Shown here in pieces: positions 19,604-34,319 of a DNA stretch of 64,000 nt. Below the pieces are notes generated by a model. The model did no database searches, was not told the origin of the DNA, and worked only from the letters and a program-made list of their open reading frames with translations. Source of the stretch: Glycine soja. Taxonomy: Eukaryota; Streptophyta; Magnoliopsida; Fabales; Fabaceae. The stretch is taken from assembly GCF_004193775.1 (NCBI RefSeq), contig NC_041005.1, forward strand, positions 11,472,501 through 11,536,500, given 5' to 3'. Made by a program: the position numbers and the translations under genes. Position 1 is the stretch's first letter. Each line of letters opens with the position of its first letter.

Positions 19604-20026
19604 TTATAAATTATTCACAAATGTCTTGGTTCATAGACTTCGACGTCTCTTGAATGATCTCATAGGTCCTTTTTCAAAGTAGTTTCTTGTCGAGAAGAGG
19701 AACAATTGATAATGCAATAATCCTTCAAGAGATTGTCCAAATGATGCACAAGTTAAAGAAAAAAAAGGAACGTGACATACAAAATCGATCTAGAAAAGCA
19801 ATTTGATCACATACAGGAGCACTTCCTAAAGGAAGGACTTAAGGACTTTGGTTTCCCAGCCATCATCATCAAGCTTATCATGTGTTGTGTCACCTCCTTT
19901 TTTTTTTTACTAGTATGGAATGACATTTGGCTACCAAGTTTTAAGCCTACTAGAGGACTTCGAAAAGGAAATCCCTTCTTTCCATACTTGTTTGTCATTT
20001 GCATGGAAAGAGTGATTCTAGTGTGA
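19604..20026 (+). pseudogene. LINE (non-LTR) reverse transcriptase fragment
   Basis: Three frame-shifted pieces line up with the L1-type plant RT: VLVHRLRRLLNDLIGP (about 19622-19670), then FQSSFL...GTIDNAIILQEIV (about 19672-19745), then YKIDLEKQFDHI and ...LRKGNPFFPYLFVICMER (19772-20020). RT block order is correct. It stops before the catalytic YADD box, and no endonuclease or tail is present. Such RTs copy LINE RNA at a nicked target. At least two frameshifts make it a relic. Confidence 0.8.
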
Positions 20027-22681
20027 AGTTTGTAGTTTAGTGGCACACATGTGGAGGGTTTTTTTTTTTTACCAACAGTAATATGTTTGTTACTTGATTT
20101 ATTTAGAAAACTATCCCAAGTCACTTTATAGATTACTACTACAATCTATTGTACATTTGAAATACAGCCCCAAACTATATATCAATATCTCTTTCTCTAT
20201 GACCTTTGAACCCACCCAAGTAGACACTCCCTTTTTCCTATCCTACACCTTCCTAACAAACCATTTCTAAACAACTAGAAATAGTGGCGTAGAAGACGAA
20301 CTCTGTGAGCATTCCCAACAAATGGTATTTGGTGACCGTGAAGACTGTACCAAGTGTTGAGAAAATAACACTTGCAGTGATATCAGTTGGCAAAAATCTA
20401 ATTCACAAAAGAGGGTAAAATTATGTGATTAGTTTTTTTTTTAAGAGTCTTGTAATAAAGAAACATATGATTCTATGGTTGAAAGGCAACATATTATACC
20501 ACTTTTAATTTGTGTTGGGTGTTGGTTACGACTGTAAGGTGGTGTCCTAATAGAAATGTTTGTTATTCCTCTAATGATTGTTTTCATATGGGGGGAGGTT
20601 CCTTAGTGTTGGGATATAACTTTTTGAGTGAGTTCTCTTATATCCTGCTATGTGAGGAATAATTGCATTTTTAATAACCAATCTCTTAATAACGAGGGCT
20701 TATGGGAGAAATTTGTCTTTGTTACATGGTCTTGGCTTTTGGGATTGAAAAATGGTATCCCATACTCGTTTTCACATTGTTGTGATTTTGTTATACTCTG
20801 TAGGTGAAAAATGGTTCTATTGTAATTTAAGCAACAAAAAATACCACAAGAAGTGGGATTGAATTGGGGTTTTGAAAAAAATTTAATGTTTATTTAAAAA
20901 TAAAGGTTTATGAGGTTAGTTCAAAATGAAAGCCTATTTTGAGCTCAAAATAGAAATTCAAGTTGCTCAGAACTAAAATGCAACAATTTTGGAAAAGTGA
21001 TTCTTTTTCAATTTAGGACTTTTGTTTCAAATATAGATGCTTAATAAAACCTTTAGATAAAACAATGTTTGGTTCAGTTTGATAAGAAATAGATTTAAAG
21101 ATTTTCCCAAGAAATAGTTTTTAAATCTATGCAAAACAAAGTGAAGGAAGGGAAAAAGAAAGTGTGCACAGAGGATTTTTATGCTAGTTCACCCCAACCT
21201 TGGGCTATGTCTAGTCTTTACCTTTAAAAATGAGATTTTGCTAACACAACTAGTTTACAATTAGACCAAAAAACCACTAGATTTCAACAACTTGTCAGTT
21301 CCCCACTGGACTTCAACCTTGCCTTTGCTAGACCAGTATCACCATTGGATTTCCTCACTGCCAGCCACTGTTGGACTTTACAAAATAAATGGATATGTGA
21401 TTCAAATGCACAAATGACAGATATTCTCCTCACAAAAGGGATCCCACTCAGGAACTAAGTCTCACACTTTTATCTAGGATTATTATAAGCTTTGAAAACA
21501 CAATATAGAAATGGATCACTCTCATAGAGAGGGTTGAAGTTAAAAATACAAATTTCTCACTAAACAGATGTAGCTTAGTGTATGTTGATTAGGATTTCTT
21601 CAAATTCATCATCATGGTCTTCGAAAATTTCTTATAAAGCCTTCAAGAGGATCGTTGGAGTGGGCTCCACATAGCTGATAGATTTCTAGTGGAAGTAAGA
21701 GCACCCTCAGAACCATTTTGAGGTCTTCATTCTGATGGTCATTCTGAAAAACCATCAAATTAGTCATTCTGATGTTGGCTGAGAATGATTGCATACTTGG
21801 ATGAATTTCCATGATGAAGTTCAAGTTGATATCTCATTATGATGTAGTGCATCTTCATCTTTTTTAACACTTCTTCACAACTCAAGGCATTTTGATGTTG
21901 ATTACTTTGGAGAGATCTAGTAGAAGTTCAGTTGTTGGTGTGTTAGTATTCTATCCAAGGTCAAACTAAGTAGTGTTCTTCAATCTTTCATTCTGATGCT
22001 TCTCATCAGAAAATCTCATGGACAACTTCTTCATTCAACAAAATTGCATCCTCTTATGCAATTGGTTATTCCTTTCCGATGTGCCTATATTGATTAGCAA
22101 TGCATGGAAGTTGAAGAATTGATAGACTATAATCTCCAATTCTTATTTAAGTGGTGCATTCTAAGTCTTTTTGAATCATTCTAAAGTTTAAAAACTTAGA
22201 GTCGGAGTCTTCATCATTCTGATGCAGACTCTACATAGCTTCATTTTGAACCATAATGCTCTTCATGCAGATTCTGATGCAGACTAATGGTTTGTTATAA
22301 TTAAAACCAGAGATGTGGATTCAACAATAATAGCTTTTGTCTTTAGTGGAACTTGCTATTAATTGTTGTATGGTTTGGTTACTTCTTATTAAATGATAGA
22401 ATAACATTTAATAGTGAGTAACCATTTATTGGGATTGAGATATTGCTCTTGGTATGGTTCATGTAATTTGATAGGGTATTTCTTATGCCTTCAGCTAATG
22501 ATATAAGTGGTTGAGTTATGTTGGGAAATTTTCAAATGTATTCATACTTTTTTTTGCTAGTAACTCGGTTGTAAAACTTGTGTTGTATTTATGGTACCTT
22601 GTATGAATATATGTTTCTTTTTGGCTAACCAAAAGTGTTGTGTATGTGACATGTACATGAATTTTGTGATACATTGACAAT
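20027..22681. other. Repeat-like spacer without genes
   Basis: Long frames are absent. Between 21700 and 22290 the phrase CATTCTGATG and variants recur at irregular spacing, suggesting part of an unrecognised retroelement. A segment from 21150 (GTGCACAGAGGATTTTTATGC) has the feel of a retroelement untranslated region. No boundaries or target duplications were found. Confidence 0.5.
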
Positions 22682-25160
22682 ATGGATAAAGGCTTTGAGA
22701 GGGCTAGCAGCAGCAATATAGCAGAGGAAATTAACAGTATGTATGTAGAATGGGAAGTAGGAAGTTGTAGCCAAGTAGAAAAGGACATTGATTGCATGGC
22801 TGCAGATTTGGAAGTATGATTTTGCAACAACCATACTTTGCCATTTTGGATTTTTTTGGGTTTTGATTTGTCATTTGTTGATCTGTTTTGGTTCATTGAA
22901 TTGTAGGGAGAAGAAGACATGCCAATTAACTTGAAAGATGAGTATTGGATTGATGATGGTGTTGAATCTAACAATGAGGAATGTTTTGAGGATGAATTTG
23001 TTGAAGGAGAGCAAGGAAATGATGTGTTTCATGCAATTGAAAGTTGTGGCATAGACTGTATGCAAGACATTGCAGATCTCAACCTTATCAGTGTGCCTAC
23101 TGAAGAATTAACCAAGTGTCATTTTCCAAATATCAAAGTTTCTTATGAGTTTTACAATTGGTATGCAAGAGGGAAGGGCTTTGCTCCTCGTAAAGTCAAG
23201 ATACTAAGAAATAGCAAATGTGAGCCTACATATTAGAGTTTTATGTGTAATAGGGAAGGTTTTCATGAAGATAGAGGTTTAACCAGGTATATGCGCAAGC
23301 GTGCTTCCAAACCAAAAAAATAGATGTGGCTATAAGGCAAAATTTTAGGTGCATTTTAAGAGTTACTTTAGTCAATAGGTTGTAAACGATTTTCATGATT
23401 TTGACAATAATGAAATGGTTGATGGAATGTATTCCGAGATGTTGGTTGTGCACAAGAAAACAATTGATGTTGATATTATGCAAATGAATAACTTAAAGAA
23501 AGTTGGTATTAGTGGCCCAAACATTTATAATTCTTTTACTCAACAGTCAGGAGGTTATGAGAGAGTATGGTTTGGAAGAAGAACCTATATAACCAAATTG
23601 ACAAACAAAAGCGATAACAAGGGTGTGATGCTAAGGCTGATTTACAATACCTGCAGGGATTGTTATTGAATGATCCATTGAAGTTTGTAAGTCACGCAGA
23701 GGATGAGGAGGGAAGGTTGCAACACTTAGTTCTAGTGTGATGGTACAAGTCAAATAGATTATGAAGTGTTTAGAGATTTACTTAGTTTTGATACGACTTA
23801 CGGAAAAAACAAGCATAAATTTCTTATAGTTATTTTTTCTAGTGTCAACAATCATGATAAAACTATTTGGTTTGCTACTGTAGTTGTTTCAAATAAGATT
23901 GAAGAGACATATATCTGGCTCTTTGAGCAACTTTTGGAGGTCATGAAAAGAAAAGTGTCCACTTATGTTATAACTGATGGAGACTTGGCAATGAGAAATG
24001 CCATAAAGAAAGTGTTTACAACTACTCATCACCGACTTTGTGCATGGCATTTGTATTGAAATGCACAAAGTAACATTAGCAATCAAGCCTTTGTTGGAAG
24101 TTTTTGAATTTTGATGTTGGGTGACTATGACAATGGACACTTTAAACGAAAGTGGAATGCTAAACTTTCAAAATTTGATTTGGAAGACAATAATTGGGTG
24201 AAAGACATGTATGACAAAAGGAATATGTGGGCAACAACTTATGTTCATGGTTTTTTTTGTTGGTTTTCGGACATCTCGATGTGAGTCACTAATGCTCTTG
24301 TTGCTAAGTTTGTCGATTCAAGGAACGATTTAACTGAATTTTGTCAACATTACCAACATTGTATGAATTACATGCATAACAAGGCAATATAGACTTATTT
24401 CACATCTTGGTATGGAAACCATACTCCCTAAACCAAGTTTATTGGACTTGAGATGTTAGCTGCCAAATTTTACACAAAATAGATTTTTGCAAAATTTTTG
24501 AAAGTGTTATGAGTTGTTGACTGTAAACAAACTTCTAGGTATATCATTTTTAAAGTTGTCAAATACAAAGTAGAAGGCAAGGACTGACACGTGTCACATT
24601 ATCCATCAAGTGGTCAATTTACCTGTTATTGCCAAAAAATGCAATCATATGGAATTTCTTGTGGTCATCAAATTATTGTGTTGCTTTCTTTGAACATGGA
24701 TGAATTGACAACATCTCTTCTCCTATATAGATGGAGTACGACTACAAAGGACAGGTACAAAGGACTAAATATTGCTACATCAAAGTTTTGGGACTTGCAT
24801 TTTAGAGAACTATGCAACTTGGGTACACAAAGTGCTGAAGATTTTAATTATGTCAAGGAAAAAGTGAGTGAACATGTTCAATATTTGAAAAATAAAAACT
24901 TAGCTATGGATACACATATCCCCAAATGAAGCTTGCAATATGACATTGGGAGGTCCAACAACTACAAGACATAAGGGAAGTGGCAGTAGCAATCCAATGA
25001 GTGGCTTGACTCTAAGATGCGAACAACAAAGCGTGGTGTTTGTAGGGTACTAGGTCAAAACAGATTAAATTGCCCTTTGATGACAAACTGTCATAGTGCA
25101 TTGGACAATGTTAATGGTCAACTTAAGGTAGTCAAAAGACATTCCTCCAAACAATGATGA
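22682..25160 (+). pseudogene. FAR1-related / MULE-type transposase-derived gene, broken
   Basis: Exon 1 (22682-22813) and exon 2 (from 22907) join in frame across a 93-nt GT-AG intron (22814-22906). The product starts with an acidic region, then a FAR1 DNA-binding domain (SYEFYNWYARGKGFAPRK; FMCNREGFHED) interrupted by TAG at 23234-23236. A linker (KKVGISGPNIYNSFTQQSGGY) follows, then a MULE transposase core (FDTTYGKNKHKFLIVIFSSVNNH; VITDGDLAMRNAIKKVF; HRLCAWHL, 23780-24057) and a SWIM zinc finger (FTCYCQKMQSYGISCGHQ, about 24607-24672). The domain order equals FAR1/FRS proteins, which arose from MULE transposases and act in phytochrome A signalling. Many stops and frameshifts show it is dead. 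It could be a host FRS pseudogene or a decayed transposon; terminal inverted repeats were not found. Confidence 0.88.
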
Positions 25161-25234
25161 CCCATCGGGTCATTGATCTATGAAACTTAATTGTTTTCTA
25201 TTTTCAAATTTCATATTGGTTTTCTTTATAATTA

Positions 25235-25264
25235 CTAGATTTTTTACCCGTGCGATGCACGGGT
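25235..25264 (-). mobile_element. Helitron-type 3' terminus
   Basis: On the minus strand an 8-bp stem hairpin (ACCCGTGC, loop ATC, GCACGGGT; plus 25246-25264) is followed after a few bases by CTAG (25238-25235) and then T. A short hairpin near a CTRR end at an A/T insertion point is the Helitron 3' signature. The TC-start partner was not located, and no Rep/helicase is visible. Confidence 0.5.
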
Positions 25265-25299
25265 AAATAGGGGGCTTAAGTGTCTTTGATTATTTGAAT

Positions 25300-26880
25300 T
25301 TTAATTTATATATATTTGTATCAGTATAATATAAATAGAATATATTACTTTAAATACTATAATTTCTTATACTTTTAAATTAAAAAATAAGATGTTTTGA
25401 TATAAAAAAATTAAAATTATTCAATAAAAGTTGTATACATTAAAGATATATATAACTATCTAAGAGTGTCTTCACATAAAAAATGATTATAAAAAACATA
25501 TCCAAATGAATTTGCCTTACTATAGATATTTGTGCAACTACAACATAAATAAAATATATAATTATTTAAAAATATAATTTTTATACTTTCAGATTGAAAA
25601 AAATGAAAGATGTTTTGATATAAAAAAATATAAATATCATTCATATAAAAATTTTATACATTAAATTTAAATACATTTTTTACTACGCATCAAATTTAAA
25701 TATAAATAATTAAGAATTTCTTGACAATAAAAAATATTTATTATTAAAAAAATCATTCAAGTAAATTTGTCCTACTATGGATAACCATATGACAAATGGC
25801 TATAAATATAGATTAACGCAACATAAATAAAATATATAATAGTTTAAAAAATATAATTTGTATACTTTCAATTTTTTTTTAAAAAGAATGATATTTTAAT
25901 ATAAAAAAATTTATACATCATTCGTATAAAAATTATATACATTAAAATTAAATATAAATATCTAAGAGTATCTTAATATAAAAAATCAATGATTATAAAA
26001 AATATTAATAATCCCAATGAGTTTGTCATAGTATGACTACTTGTGCGACAAATGTATATAAATATGAATTAGCACAACATAAATACAATATATAATTGTT
26101 TAAAAAATACATATTTTTTATACTTTCATATTAAAAAATGAACGATATTTTGATATTAAAGGAAATTTAAGCATCATTCATATAAAAATATGTGTATATT
26201 AAATTTAAATATAAATATTTAAGAGTATCTTAACATTAAAAAAATTAATGATTATAAAAAAAATACCTAAATAGATTTTTCTAAGTATGGATACTCGTTC
26301 AAAGGATGAATATAAATATGGATTAGCCTAACATAAATAGGATATATAATAGCTTTAAAAAATAATTTTGATTGTTATAAAAAATATAATTTTATATATT
26401 TAAATTAAAAAAATGAATGATATTTTGATATAAAAAATTTAAACATCATTCATATAAAAATTGTATACATTAAACTTAAATTTTAGTATTTAAGAATTTC
26501 TTAACATAAAAAACTAATGATTACAAAAAAAATGCAAATCAACCTAATGGATTTATCCTAGTATGATTACCTATGTGACATATGGATATAAATACGGATT
26601 AGTGCATTATAAATACAATATATAATTTTTTTAAAATATTTTTTTTATAATTTTATATTAAAAAAATGAAAATGTTTTGATAACAAAAGCAATATAAGCA
26701 TCATTCATATAAGATTTGTATACATTTAATTTAAATGTAAACATCTAAAATTCTCTTGACATAAAAAAAATTAATGATTATTAAAACAATTATCCTAATA
26801 TGGATACCCATGCTACGAATTGATATAAATATGAATTAATCTCATTTTCTTTAATTATGGAACTATTTGATCAAACTTAT
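25300..26880. repeat. Diverged AT-rich tandem array, unit about 255 bp, about six copies
   Basis: The phrase ACATAAATA(A/C)AATATATAAT and variants occur near 25330, 25543, 25821, 26078, 26331 and 26608 (spacing 213-278). Each is followed in the same order by a T-rich stretch, ATGATATTTTGATATAAAA, CATCATTCATATAAAAAT, TACATTAAA, a TAAGAGT(A/T)TCTT block and TAATGATTATAAAAA. An isolated partial copy lies near 27520. No coding potential. It adjoins the Helitron-like end. Confidence 0.8.
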
Positions 26881-29860
26881 GCTAAAAAAAAATAATTGAT
26901 TGAAACTCTTAATATTAATTGGCACAATTTTTTTTAATTGATTCAATTTAAGTGTTAAAAGCATTTTGATAATATTTTCTAATTAACATATTACATGCTA
27001 ATTAAGCATATAGTCTAATCAATATTTTGACAATTTTTTTTAAAAGCAATAATTTTTTTCTAATTAATGGATTACCTGATAATTAACACCAATATAATTA
27101 ATGATAAATTAAAAGACATTTTACTAGATTCACACGGTGAAAATAAATGCATTAAAACGATGCATCATAGTAAATGTAAAATAGTTCAAATAGGTATTGA
27201 TTGAAAAAATAAAAAAAATTGTTTGATAATTTTGTTTGATTCAAATGGTCAAGTGTAGTATTCACAAATTTCTTGTTTTGTCAATTTTAATAGATATTGA
27301 TTGACTTAAAATTGAGCATATATTTTAGTTTATATAAATGGCACCAAAATAGGGAAATTGAAAATTTTTCATTTTTGACTTTAAAATAAATGGGAAATCA
27401 TATATTACACTTTTATCCTACAAATTATGAGCAAGGAAACACACATGAGATTACTATAATAACCTTAAAATGAGCGGAAAAATGTTAATGACTTAATTGA
27501 CATCATTTATACTTCTTAGCGCAACATAAATATAATATATAATTTAAAAAATATATATAGTTTTTTCTACATATATTAGAACATGCTACTTGATCATTAT
27601 CTTCAAAGGACAAAACTTAAATACAATACTTAAGGTATTGTTTTTGCTGTTGACCAATAACATTATAACACTTGTTCTGGTTTTTTCCACATCATCAAAC
27701 TCCCATTTAACACCTTTAAATCCCTTCCCATCCTCTTTTCATTGCATTTACACCATCTCTTTCCGATTTCACAATCTCTATTCATTAACCTTCAACATAC
27801 CTACAATGACCTTGAAATGTTTCTTCATTGTGATCATAGTCAAGACCTTCTCCAAAAGGTTCCCTTGGTTTCATTTGTGGTCTGATCAATACTCTTGAAA
27901 GAGACGTAGTTTCTCACCTTGGAGGTTACCAAAATGTTTTGAGAAAGTGATGCAATTTTTCACCCTCACGAAATAAAATTGAGGCATGGGAATTAATCGA
28001 AAGTTACTATAATTGATAGTTAACATGTATCAAGGTCATAATGAGATGCTTCACAGGGTTGCCACTCTTGAAAATGCTAGATGGATAAAGACGCCATCAA
28101 GCTCATTTGCATCATGTGGGTAGCGTTAGCAGGTACGACGCACCAATGCAAAGTGGATGATGGGGAGCATGTCAAGATGCTTGGTCTAAAAAATGAGATC
28201 GTACATGGAGATGATGTTCTTAGTGAAGGCCTCCTCGTCGTCTATGTTACCGGTGCAAGTCTTTCCCTTGGTGTGATTGATTACTTTGCTGAGGTTGCGA
28301 CAATCACACATTTAAGTTTGTTGATGTGATTAACGTTATCAATCAGGGGATGATCGTGGTGTGGATGACAACCCAAAGTATGACAAAGGTGAAGAGAGAG
28401 TGAAAGAAAAAGATATTGATAGTGTTAAGTAGGAGTTAGATGACATGGAAAAAATAAAATAGGTGTTATAATGTTATTAGTCCACAGAAAAATAGTACCT
28501 AAAGTATTGTATGTAAGTTTTGTCTTGTCTTCAAATAATCTTCTTACTACGATTTTTATTAAATGGGGATGTATTTCAAATTGAGTTACACTAAATTTCT
28601 AAATATGAAATTTTTTATTGATTAAGATTTTTAAATATAAAAAATAAGTATTAAAAAAAGTAAACATGAAATTAAAAGGAGTTGTATTTTACTTATTATA
28701 AACAATGAAATCAAAGAAATAAGTATTAAAAAATTAAACACTGAAATTATATAATAATTATATAACAAATATTTTTAACATATTTCAATTGAGATTTTTA
28801 AATATACTAGATTTATGTTACGTTAATTTATATTAGCATACAGGTAATTTTATTGGAGTAAATTCATTTTGATGATTAATATTTTTTTTACATTCCCTTT
28901 TAATAAAACTCATAACAAAAATAAAGAGGATTTGAAGACACATTGCATGTTCCAATATGTGTAAGAATTGCTTCAACTTATAGTATGTGTAGTCTTTAAT
29001 CCAAAAGCTAGATTGTATTTTTGTTTTAAGAAATTGCAACTAATGTTTTATCCTTCAACAAACAAAGTATTATAGAAAGATGACATAGACAACCACAATA
29101 GTCAAAGGTAAATAGCAGTCTCAAATGAAACAATCAGTATCACATAAAAAAATTAAGGTGATATTTGATTTGAGTGTTTATTTTTTGTTCTCATTTTCTG
29201 AAAATAATTTTTATTTTCAAATTTTCAAGATTTATAAAATATGTACAGATAAGAAAGTACTCTAAGGTGTTATACATCTTCACTTCTTCATAAAAGGCTA
29301 AAAATGTTGATATGCTATTTTTAGTTTTGGCCCTGTTTTTTTAAAATATTTTAAAGAAAATGTTTCTAAATTTTAAACAAACATATTTTTACTCTTATTT
29401 TCTATTTTCTTTAAAAATGAAAAAAAAAACTCAAACTCAAGCATCACCTAAGTTTTTATAATAAAAGGAACACCCCAATTTTACCAAAATGAAAAGGCAA
29501 TAATTTTTTAATTAACTATGTACACATTTATTTAGTTCTCATGATTGTTACATAAAAATCCACACGATCTATTATCCTTCATGAATTTAGATAATCCGAT
29601 CATGCACCTGTTAATAATTAAAGAATATAAATATATTATTTTTGTATTACGAGTTTAATTATGATTTATTTCAATAAGTGATTAAACATTTTTTATGCCA
29701 ATTAATACTTAGTAGGTATGATGATCAACATTGGCGTGTGAGCAATTTACTCTAGTAAACATGAGAACCAGTATTAAATTTAGTATCCTTTCAAAATAAA
29801 TAAAAAATTAAGAATCCGTCTCTTCCCGCAGATGTGGGCCAAAAGCACATGAGTCAATAT
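26881..29860. other. AT-rich spacer, no supported gene
   Basis: Very AT-rich. Short frames at 27590-27898 and 28081-28329 match nothing I recognise; the second is balanced in composition and could be a gene relic. No terminal repeats were identified. Confidence 0.5.
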
Positions 29861-30020
29861 TGACTAAACGATAACTTTGACTAACATCAGTAATAAAAAA
29901 TCCTAGCAGACGTTGACTAAAAGATAATTCTGACTAGTGTCAAACAAAAATCCAATTGATGTCAACCAAAAAATAACCTGGTTGATGTAAGTATGAAAAC
30001 CTCAGTTGTTGTCAATTGAA
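29860..30020. repeat. Degenerate minisatellite rich in TTGAC
   Basis: About three copies of a ~55-bp unit of the form TTGACTAAA(C/A)GATAA...TGACTA..., with decaying copies (TGTCAACCAAAAAATAACC, TTGTCAATTGAAAACC). TTGAC is the core of WRKY W-boxes. It lies about 0.6 kb upstream of the RPL11 leader. Confidence 0.5.
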
Positions 30021-30545
30021 AACCCTTGACAAAATTTATTAATATTTGTATTTTTAAATTATTAAACATTTAAAATTATTTTTAATTAAATATTTCAAAT
30101 TAGATAGTGTTTGTTTTCTATAAAGTTTAATATTGTAATTTCATTTATTTAAAATATAAAAATAAAATTTTACATATGAAGAAAATTAAATTGCTCTATC
30201 CAAATAAAGAATTTAAAATTTAATAATTTAAATTGATTTATCTAAACAAAACATTTGAAAAATGAAGGAAATAAAATTCAAAATAATTCAAATTTCATGA
30301 AAGTTTGAGATTCCTCATCCAAACCCAAGATAAGAGTATTTTGGTCATAAAGAGCATTCACGATAGTAAGATTTTTAAATAAAAATAAAAGGGGAGTGTA
30401 TTTAGAAATAAAGGAATAGATATAACATTTTTCAAAACTCATTGGACCCTTTGCAGTGCGCCTAGTGATTCTAGTGACGCAAATCGACAACAGAGTGAAT
30501 AAAAAAAGCGTTTCAACGTCGTCGTTTTACTTCTCCTTTGTTTGA

Positions 30546-30554
30546 TTAGGGTTT
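30546..30554 (+). promoter_or_regulatory. Telo-box in the RPL11 5' region
   Basis: TTAGGGTTT is the reverse of the AAACCCTAA telo-box that is common near the start of plant ribosomal protein genes. A pyrimidine-rich tract (CGCTTCTTCTATTC) follows, then the ATG at 30609. Confidence 0.65.
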
Positions 30555-30608
30555 TTTCGCTTCTTCTATTCACTCTGTTACGGTGCAACCTAGCAGCCTC
30601 CAAATCCA

Positions 30609-32601
<1,993 letters not shown>

Positions 32602-34319
32602 TTAGATTGAGTTCACTTTAGTTTGAAGGCAAGTTTTGAAACATTGTTTGTCATTTCAGTTTCATGATGAAGCATATGGATTAACATGAGCCCTGTTTAA
32701 ACTGCACTTTTATTGCAAAGAACTTGTGAACCCCACGTTATGCAATTATGCTTGGCAATTCACTTAGTTTTCTTTGCAACCAAATAAGAGAAGCATGTGC
32801 AAAACATTTTTACTTGCGAGGGCCCGAACTAGCTAAATATACCTCAATACTGTGGAAAATACTCCTCTATATAAGAACAGGCATAACAAATACAGGAATT
32901 ATGATAATTTTCTAATCATCAAATACCAGAAAAATGCACCAAGCACCAAGTAGATGGTCACTCTCTTATAGAAATATTTTATTTTACTATTTTTAGCCTT
33001 TTACACTTTATTCAATTATTAAAACAAATTATGTCATCATTGATATTTATATATAGTTTAAAACTCTGAATTATGATTCCCTATAAAACTTGCAACCATT
33101 CAGTTCATTGGAAATTTAGAATAACCTGCAAATGTTTCAGTAAAAAAAATACTTTGGAAATTATTTAGTTCTTTAGAATCTCATCCAAAGACATTGTAAC
33201 AGCTAGTACAAGTTCTTTCATAAAAAAATTAAAAAAAGAAAATCCAAACAATGTTAAAGCATCAACCACAAATGGCTTTTAGTGCTTCATCTGTTTTTAC
33301 TTTTGCCCAACCGAACGCACTTTTTATGGATAAATTGTTCTCTAAGAAAAAGTCAACCAAAGATGCTCCGGACGTTATGAGCTTCAGCATCTCAGCTTCT
33401 TGTCATATACCGAATGTGACTGGAAGATGGTCTATGAGGTGGTATCTACACATTCATAATCTTTTTTCGGAAAATATGTTTTTTGCACTGGCCTTCTCTC
33501 CAACAAAGTTTATGAAGTAATTTTTGTTTTCTTCAATATGAATTTCTTTAGCTTAGCTGAGAAGCTCAGAAGGAACAGAAGCATATTTTTGGAATTTCAT
33601 TAACTTATGTCAGTGATTGGATATATACTGTTATTGATGCCTGCCATTTGGTGGCTTTAGCTGTAATAAACATTGAAGGTCCTTTATAGTTTTAAGTTCT
33701 GTTATGAACTATTGAAAATCAAGCTATAAATGAGACTGAGACCTAATTTTGACATCACCCCTCCCCCTTTTTCCTGTCTTGAGACATTGATTAATATGTA
33801 ATTATGTGGTCTTTTCTTAGGCAAAACTAGTTATGCTAAAGAGATACTTTTCAAATGGTTTAAGAAAATGGATGAATGGAGGCAAGTAACCTATCCATAC
33901 AAAGCACGTCGATAGATAGTTTCTGCAGATGAAGCGGAGAATTGTCATGTGTTAGAATAAGATAAAAGATATTCTATAAAAATAAGATTTCTTTTTCTCT
34001 TGCTTTTAAAGCTATTTTTTCTTATCTGGTGGTAATCTTTACTCGGGTGGAAGATAATGGTCTTAGCAGTTTTTCCTTTCCTTTCATAGTTGCATAGCAA
34101 AAAAATTGTTCAAGAGATATCTAAGCTGGAGAATGTCATTGAGGCAGCAGAGACTGCTGATGACAACCAGATAAAAACTAAACTAAACTTCATAGTCTAT
34201 TAGGTGTGTCTATTTAAATTCAAAACTCACGCATAGGATCTGTTGTTACTTTTTAGTTTATTTTAGCTTGTTTATTTTTATTTTAGTTTGTTTACTTTTT
34301 ATTTTATTTAATTTAGTTT
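32602..34319. other. RPL11 3' flank and spacer
   Basis: The 3' untranslated region of RPL11 probably ends within about 200-300 bp of the stop. A short frame at 33251-33520 and another coding-like stretch near 34087-34200 (ending in TAG at about 34202) match nothing I recognise. They could be remnants of a second gene, but no exon structure could be built. Confidence 0.5.

Noticed and set aside
28081..28329. 82-codon frame of balanced composition
   Set aside because: No recognisable domain, promoter or exon partners; noted only as a possible relic.
33251..33520. Frame containing LFSKKKSTKDA, reminiscent of an ESCRT-III N-terminus
   Set aside because: The similarity covers about ten residues and does not continue; no other exons were found.
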